Source: Siphonodentalium dalli
Taxonomy: Eukaryota > Mollusca > Scaphopoda > Gadilida > Siphonodentaliidae
Direction of reading: 5' to 3'
DNA: 64,000 bases
NCBI GenBank assembly: GCA_032622095.1
Contig: CP136067.1
Coordinates: forward strand, 135,473,990 to 135,537,989
Shown here piece by piece: positions 57,683 to 64,000 of the stretch. Positions within the stretch are counted from its first letter, which is position 1; each line of letters opens with the position of its first letter. The notes beneath the pieces are model-generated. The model was given only the letters and a program-made list of their open reading frames with translations. It was not told the DNA's origin and made no database searches. The translations under genes were made by a program, and so were the position numbers.

Positions 57683-57808
57683 AACATGTTTTTATCAAAG
57701 GTTTAACAAAAAAAAAATCCCTGCCTGCCTGTCTAAAATTTTCCCAACATGTTTTTATCAAAGGTTTAACAAAAAAAAATCCCTGCCTGCCTGTCTGCAA
57801 AATTTTCC
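57683..57808. repeat. Tandem duplication, 2 x ~63 bp
   Basis: 'aacatgtttttatcaaaggt'...'ccctgcctgcctgtct.aaaattttccc' occurs twice (start 57683 and 57746), differing by one A in the homopolymer and a 'gc' insertion. Confidence 0.9.
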
Positions 57809-58271
57809 CAATGTTATCGGAAACGGAGAAGATTTTTGTTTTGGCCTTAATGAAGCCAAGTGGTGGCTCTAGTTTTCAATCGATCAAAGATGACAGCTCA
57901 AGACTGAAGCAAAGGATAACTGTCATGTATTTTTCGAGAAAAAGATTTAGCTGTTTGGATCAAGTCTGGATAGTGAGTCGGCTATTTGCAGAATGAGGTC
58001 TGCAAAGGGTGAATTTAGTGATGCTATCACGCCGGCTCTGGGAACCTTATCAGTCCTAGGATCAGATTGAAGTCCCCCAGTTGAAGTTGGTGATGTTCAG
58101 CCATTAGTCACCTTGATAATGCATTTTATCTTCTGCAAATTAGGGGACATAGAAACGGAGCAGAAGGGAAACAGTAAATGTCAGGCAACACTAGTCCAAG
58201 GCTTGGTTGGGATTTGACAGGTCTGGTATTGTTGTGAAATTCATTTTAGATTGATTGATTTGCAATACATA

Positions 58272-58462
58272 CAGTAATGCTCTAAATAATCGACTCCTTG
58301 ACCACAGCAGAATTTGGGCAACTTTTCAGGATTTAGTCGGAAATATGGCTCAGTGAGAGCTTTCCTATGACTGGCAACAAGCCATATTTCCGACTAAATC
58401 CTGAAAAGTTACCCATAATTCTGCTGTGGTTAAGGAGTCGATTATTTAGAGCTTTTATACTG
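58272..58462. mobile_element. HP-TA fold-back MITE in copy B
   Basis: Duplicate of 148-338 with the same flanks and length. Confidence 0.85.
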
Positions 58463-58605
58463 TATATTGCATTTATTCCAATATCAAACTTATCAGCTAC
58501 AATCGGAAGCTCTGTGTTATAACTCAATGGACATGTGTAAATGGTTCAACACATCCAACATAATGCAATTATCTAAACTGAAATAATACTTAATACAACT
58601 GCTTC

Positions 58606-59004
58606 TATGGGAGGCCAAATTCACATTTAATAACCAATTACGCTTAAGCGTAATGCATTATGCTTAACTTAAGCGTAATTTCATTACCCTGAAGCGTAAT
58701 ACCATTACGCATAAGCATAATGCAATTACGCTTGAGCATAATAGTCTCACTCACAACTCCATTACGATAAGCTTAATAGGTTTTCATAGCCTTACTACCT
58801 TACATATAATGGCATCATCTAAGGTAGATATATATTAAATGTTACTAGCATCAGTAATTGGCTGCATCCATTTCAGATCCAGGGGAGTTTTGAGATATGG
58901 AATTTGAATTACGCTTAAGCGTAATGACATTACGCTTAAGCGTAATGGCATTGGAAATACACTTAAGCGTAATTGGTTATTAAATGTGAATTTGGGCTCC
59001 CATA
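58606..59004. mobile_element. Iterated-box fold-back element in copy B
   Basis: Duplicate of 479-897, shorter by one 20-bp box. The same TGCTTC flanks are retained. Confidence 0.8.
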
Positions 59005-60304
59005 TGCTTCAAATGGTGCATAAAGAATCGAGACAATATCTGTGATCTATTATTTTTTATTTATTCTCCTTGAAGCATTTCTTTAAACCTGCAATGGAAA
59101 ATAAACACAGTTGTAGGGTTGTGGGTTTTAAAGTGAGACCTAACAAAATGAAAGTGTCAATGACACAGTAGCTCAACTTGGGGAGTCGTTAATAATTTTA
59201 TGCTGGCAGAGCAGTCAATAGAATAAAGATAAAGAAGGTATGTAAAAAGTTTCAGTAAATGGATTGTATTGTGTAAATGATACTAATTTCATTGCCAACA
59301 TTTATCCACTAAATGCGGGCTGCAGATTGTGCCGATGGATTCACAATTTGAAATCCAAAATGGCTGCTGGCTCCCATCTGGAGGTCACCCGAAGATCCAT
59401 ATGAAATTTGGCGATGAGGGATGCGGCCTGTAGGGTGAGCCAAGGAAATTGTTGGTGGATGCCAAGCCATGGCAATAGTTCAAAATTTACAAAGTCAAGT
59501 TGAGCTAAAAAGACCATTGCTTCTGCGGACTGATAAAACTAGAGGCGTGACTGTCCAAATGGGAATAAGGATACCCCCCGTGCTTTTAAAACACTAAGAT
59601 GTTTCACATGTCAGTAAACATTAAGTTAAAATAATAAAATAACAGATTGGTATTGAAGGTGCACAACCCTAACCCTAATCCTAAACCTATTGACCGAAAA
59701 ATGTAGGAATAAAATCTTGGACAAAATTATGCATGTTGAGAAAATGTTCTTAGTCGAAAAAGGGGAATAACTCCACAAAAAAAAGTCGGACAGACATCAT
59801 AATCACAGGTGCACAGGTTCCCATGCTACTAAATATCTGTGCAAAGTTTCAAAAAAATTTCTATGTCAAAAAAGGGATATAATCAACCAAAAAAAGTCCG
59901 ACAGACGTCATAATTGCAGGTGCACATGTTTCCATGGTGATTGATGCCTGTGCCAAGTTTCACGGAAAATGATTAAAAAACGACTGAGAAAAACTCCGGA
60001 CAAATATCCGTCCACGGACGGATAAGCCGATTGCAGTATAGCCCCCCCACAACATTGTTGCAGGCGTATAAATAATAGGGTAGCTAGTTAAAACTATATT
60101 ACATATTATTAACCATTATATTGTGTTCTCTTACACATGTATATAAGAGGCTCACTATGGAGACTCTCATATATGAGAATGCATTGGCACAGGATTTTCG
60201 CAAAATTTCAGGAAGCTCCAGTCGTAGAAGTGTTAACTAAGCTAGTTACATGACCCTATTTTAAAGAGTTTATTTATGATGCACCAGTGTAGCTCCTCAG
60301 AAGA

Positions 60305-62470
60305 CTTCAACAATAACAACAAGAGCTACGCTGGGCGTGCAATATACGCCCTCTCTTGGGTCGGCGGAAACTGATCAAAAAGGGGCATAACTCTGGTAAA
60401 AATTGGCGGACGGAACTCAAATTTAAACTTGACCTGTGTTTTGGTGGGACAAAGTAATATACCAAATTATCATTGAATCCGATAAGCTCTAGTAAAGTTA
60501 TCATGCGGACAACAAATTTCAGGGATTTTCAACGTCAAATTACGTCAAATAAGGGGCATAACTCCGGTGAAAATTGGCGGACGGAACCCAAATTCGAACT
60601 TGAGCTGTCTTTTCTCCTAATAAACCCACATACCAAATTTGATTGAAATCGGTTCACTCTAACTAAAGTTATCATCCGGACAACAAATTTCAGGGATTTT
60701 CTAAGTCAAATTACGTCAAAAAAGGGGCCATAACTCTCGCAAAAAATATCGGATTAAAACGAAATTCGGACTTGAGCTGTATTTCGATATATGTAATCCA
60801 CAAAAAAACGGGTTTTGCGTATAAACATTCCAAAATTCGAGTTATCATCCGGAAACCAAAAAACATAAGAAAAACTGAATTTTCGGAGTCGAAAAAGGGG
60901 CATAACTCTGCCAAAAATGTCGGGACAGAACCCATGTTCGAACTTGACCTGTGTTTTGGTGGGCGAAAGTAATATACCAAATTTGGATTCATTCCGATAA
61001 ACTATACTAAAGTTATCATCCGGACAACAAATTTGAAGGATTTTCTAAGTCAAAAAACGTTAAATAAGGGGCATAACTCCGGTGAAAATTGGCGGGCGGA
61101 ACCCAAATTCGAACTTGAACTTACTTTTCGGCTAATAAACCCACATACCAAATTTTACTAATTTTGGTTCACTCTAACTAAAGTTATCATCCGGACAACA
61201 GGTTAACGGACGGACGGACGCCCGCCCGCCCGCCCGGACGGACAGACCAATACTATAATACGGCCTTTTTTTCAAAAGGGCGTATAAAAACAAGGGGTAA
61301 GCATCTAAGATGCTTTTGTCGAGTTTTTTGGCAGTCGAACCAAACTTCTGCCAATAAGGTGCACAACTCCGGGAAAAAGTCGGACGGTGGTATATTATTG
61401 CAATAGACCTATATACCAAATATCAATTGAATCCGTTAATATTTCATTGAGTTATCACACTAACTGTGATAAAATTGTTATTAAAATAGACAAACTAAGA
61501 CCCATAACTCCGGAATATTTTTTCCGACAAACCTGGTTTTCGAACTGGTCCGAGATATTGTTGCAAGAGACTCATATACCAAATATTGTTTAAATCGGTT
61601 AATATTTCATTGAGTTATCGCGCTAACGGTGATAACATTGCTGACAAGGGGTACGCATCTAAGATGCTATGTCAAGTTTATTGGCAGTCGAAAAAAACTT
61701 CTGCCAATAACTTTGCAACAAGGCCCAAAAATTCGGACAAACCTGGTTTTCAAACTCGTCCGAGATATTGTTGCAAGAGACTCATATATCAAATATGGTT
61801 TGAATCAGTTAATATTTGATTCAGTTATCGCGCAAAGGTGAAAAAAATGCTAAAAATAGACAAACTAAGGCCCATAACTCCGGGGAAAAAATTCGGACAA
61901 ACCTGGTTTTCGAACTCGTCCGAGATATTGTTGCAAGAGACTCATATATCAAATATGGTTCGAATCAGTTAATATTTGATTCAGTTATCGCGCTAACGGT
62001 GAAAATGAGTTTTTTTGGCAGTCGAACCAAACTTCTGCCAATAAGGTGCACAACTCCGTTAATATTTCATAGAGTTATCGCACTAACGGTGATAAAATTG
62101 TTATTAAAATAGACAAACTAAGACCCATAACTCCGGGAAAAAAATTCGGACAAACCAGGTTTTCGAACTCGTCCGAGATATTGTTGCAAGAGTCTCATAT
62201 ACCAAATATTGTTGAAATTGGTTAATATTTGCGGGAGTTATCACGCTTACGGTGAAAAACAAAACAAAAAAGTAAACAAAGATGGATAACTCTTGTCAAA
62301 AAGTTCGGACGTGACCCATTTTCTACAGGCAGTAAACAGTCATTGGGAGCAACTCATACCAAATTTTTTTGGAATCCGTTCACAAATGTCAAAGTTACAA
62401 GGCATTCTTTAGGTCTGCCCGCCACCCCTCGTCAAACCAAAAATCGAGTTTTTGAAAAACTCGACTAAAA
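60305..62470. repeat. Both degenerate tandem arrays in copy B
   Basis: Duplicate of 2190-4350. Small indels relative to copy A cluster here, including +4 in the CCCG microsatellite near 61225 and +7 near 61715. Confidence 0.8.
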
Positions 62471-62547
62471 AAAAGAGTTGGTAGGTCTTGTTAGTGGAAA
62501 CAAAGCTCTCTTTTTATTTTAGGCCCAAATTTTAACATAGTCATGGC

Positions 62548-63486
62548 TAGGGTTGAAACGATTAATCGACTAGTCGTAGACGACGTTGAAATGTCAGAAC
62601 GTCGACTCTGAATTTTGCCGTCGACTAGTCGGAATATAGTGTATTAGTTTCATGTATAACGTTTTCATTTTTCAATATCGATTCCGGCATAAACGGTGTT
62701 AACTGCGCGTAAGTTATGGTCAGTATAACGTTTGGTGGCACCTGGAATTGGCAGTGTTACTAGTATAGACACACACGGACCGGTAACCCGACTATTAATT
62801 GGACGAATGAAATTGACAACACAATGTCTCACTCGTCGTTTGAGGTCAAAGACATGATGGCAATGATTGACGCGGCTTTGTAGTTTGTCCGAGACCGCTT
62901 TGATACAGACACTGTGTATATTTCCATTGATCTCGCCCCGTCGGATTATGATACGACGCTGGGTGAAGGACACTTAAGGTGACGTCATTTGTGCTACCGT
63001 ATATAAATGATACTGACATTAAGAACTGGATATCGTATTCTACAACGTAGCCTATACAGTTACTATAGGGCGTATTTAGTCGGAACATTAACATTTTATA
63101 GTGACACCGCTCGGCACCGGTTTATTGGTGATCACGTGACTAAACGAAATAATCTCGAACGCTGATATTAAATTTAAAACCTGTATAAATGATCGTGTAT
63201 CTAATCATTATCCACCACATGTCTAATTATATAATTGCATTCAGTGTGTTGGATAAATATCAAGATGTTTACAGTATTATTTCCCAAATATATTGGTGTG
63301 TATGCAGGGAAATGCGCAACGCAATAGACCGTCATTGCATCAGTCATCAGTGTGCGCCATGTACGATGAATTTACCGTACAATGGTATGTTTGAAAGTTT
63401 TGATATCGGGTACCGACTAGTCGACGCAACGCGAATTTTGGGCCTCGACTAGTCGACTCTGAAATTCACTAATCGTTTCAACACTA
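62548..63486. mobile_element. hAT-TAG element in copy B
   Basis: Duplicate of 4422-5353. Target duplication GTCATGGC is retained at 62540-62547 and 63487-63494. A 7-bp insertion (catttttc context) near 62666 distinguishes it. Confidence 0.9.
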
Positions 63487-63531
63487 GTCATGGCTAACTT
63501 TCCAAAACTAAATCATCCAGAAATATAGCTA

Positions 63532-63706
63532 CAGTAATGCCCTAAGTAATCGACTCCTTAAACACAGCAGAATTATGAGTAACTTTTCAGGATTTAGTCG
63601 GAACTATGGCTCGTTGAATGGCAACAAGCCATATTTCCGACTAAATCCTGAAAAGTTAACCATAATTCTGCTGTGTTTAAGGAGTCGATTACTTAGGGCA
63701 TTACTG
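63532..63706. mobile_element. HP-TA fold-back MITE in copy B
   Basis: Duplicate of 5399-5573, also 175 bp, flanked by TA. Confidence 0.85.
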
Positions 63707-64000
63707 TACATCTTCAAACTGATTGATTCCTTAACCCTTTCATGACTGGAGCTTCCTGAAACTTTGTGAAAACCCTGTGCCAATGCATTCTCTTATATAT
63801 GCGAGTCTCACATATACAAGAGAATGCACTGGCTTACAAGGTCAAGGTAAATATTGTTAGGTCAATGCATTCTCTTATATATACGAGACTGCCAAAGGGA
63901 GATAGTTACAATACCATGTCATTACACATGAAAGATGTTTGTTTACATTTTGTGATGACGCGTGCTGGCGAACTTCAGTTCAAACCAGGCAGCAACATAT

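Larger units (their letters stand above)
58125..64000. repeat. Long direct repeat, copy B (continues past window end)
   Basis: Near-identical to 1-5867, same orientation. It is cut by the window edge at the base matching 5867, about 150 bp before the position where RPL12's last visible exon begins in copy A's flank (6021). Its left edge cannot be placed, because the sequence left of position 1 is not available for comparison. The sequence just upstream (57960-58124) continues an interspersed repeat family also seen near 55 kb, so homology could extend further left. Confidence 0.95.

Noticed and set aside
1-64000. tRNA, 5S rRNA or snRNA genes
   Set aside because: A visual search for B-box (GGTTCGANTCC), 5S internal promoter and Sm-site contexts found no convincing match. 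A covariance-model scan would be needed to exclude them.

Overview
The window looks like draft nuclear DNA from an invertebrate animal. It is AT-rich, intron-bearing and full of short non-autonomous DNA transposons, and it holds a 100-N scaffold gap. Several interspersed families ('ggcataactccgg...ccaaatttg', 'tttgacccagtgacctcatttgaac', ACAG/GGAC microsatellite tails) resemble repeats I associate with bivalve molluscs. That phylum-level guess is inference. The ribosomal protein gene shows directly that the host is a eukaryote.

Genes. Only one host gene can be supported: RPL12 (large-subunit ribosomal protein uL11) on the minus strand. Four coding exons are visible at 22457-22384, 18070-17890, 10636-10529 and 6127-6021, each joined by clean GT-AG sites in consistent phase. 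They encode all but about the first 13 residues. I could not find the first coding exon. The introns (4.3, 7.3 and 4.4 kb) are packed with transposons. The only other protein-coding remnants are a frameshifted non-LTR retrotransposon reverse transcriptase (31219-31870, +) and a 36-residue BED-zinc-finger stub inside a hAT element (27965-28075, +).

Transposons. Many elements can be delimited to the base by target-site duplications. hAT-type elements with 8-bp duplications lie at 4422-5353, 6219-7453, 14105-14569, 14905-17540, 18980-21133, 19707-20924, 26359-27687 and 27845-28950. TTAA-flanked (piggyBac-like) elements lie at 44215-45974, 46407-46806, 49528-49778, 49955-50355 and 52488-53139. 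TA-flanked elements lie at 148-338, 5399-5573, 15161-16443, 16602-17341, 24476-24642 and 47403-47616. A 110-bp fold-back element at 31075-31184 has a 9-bp duplication. Several are nested, the deepest stack being 14.65-17.64 kb. There are also long perfect hairpins (30061-30219, 32425-32618) and fold-back elements whose ends are built of iterated short boxes (479-897, 35232-37475).

Large-scale layout. Bases 1-5867 recur almost unchanged, in the same orientation, at 58125-64000. Both copies run off the window. The right copy stops about 150 bp short of where the last RPL12 exon would reappear, so the window may be one full unit of a ~58.1-kb tandem duplication containing RPL12, or two haplotypes joined in one scaffold.

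Region by region: 0-6 kb, direct-repeat copy A; 6-22.5 kb, RPL12 and its transposon-filled introns; 22.5-31 kb, hAT elements and hairpins; 31-34 kb, reverse-transcriptase relic and hairpin; 35-44 kb, fold-back element and tandem arrays; 44-53 kb, TTAA elements, shared 69-bp palindromes, gap and a CpG-rich minisatellite; 53-58 kb, degenerate interspersed repeats and poly-C tracts; 58-64 kb, direct-repeat copy B.
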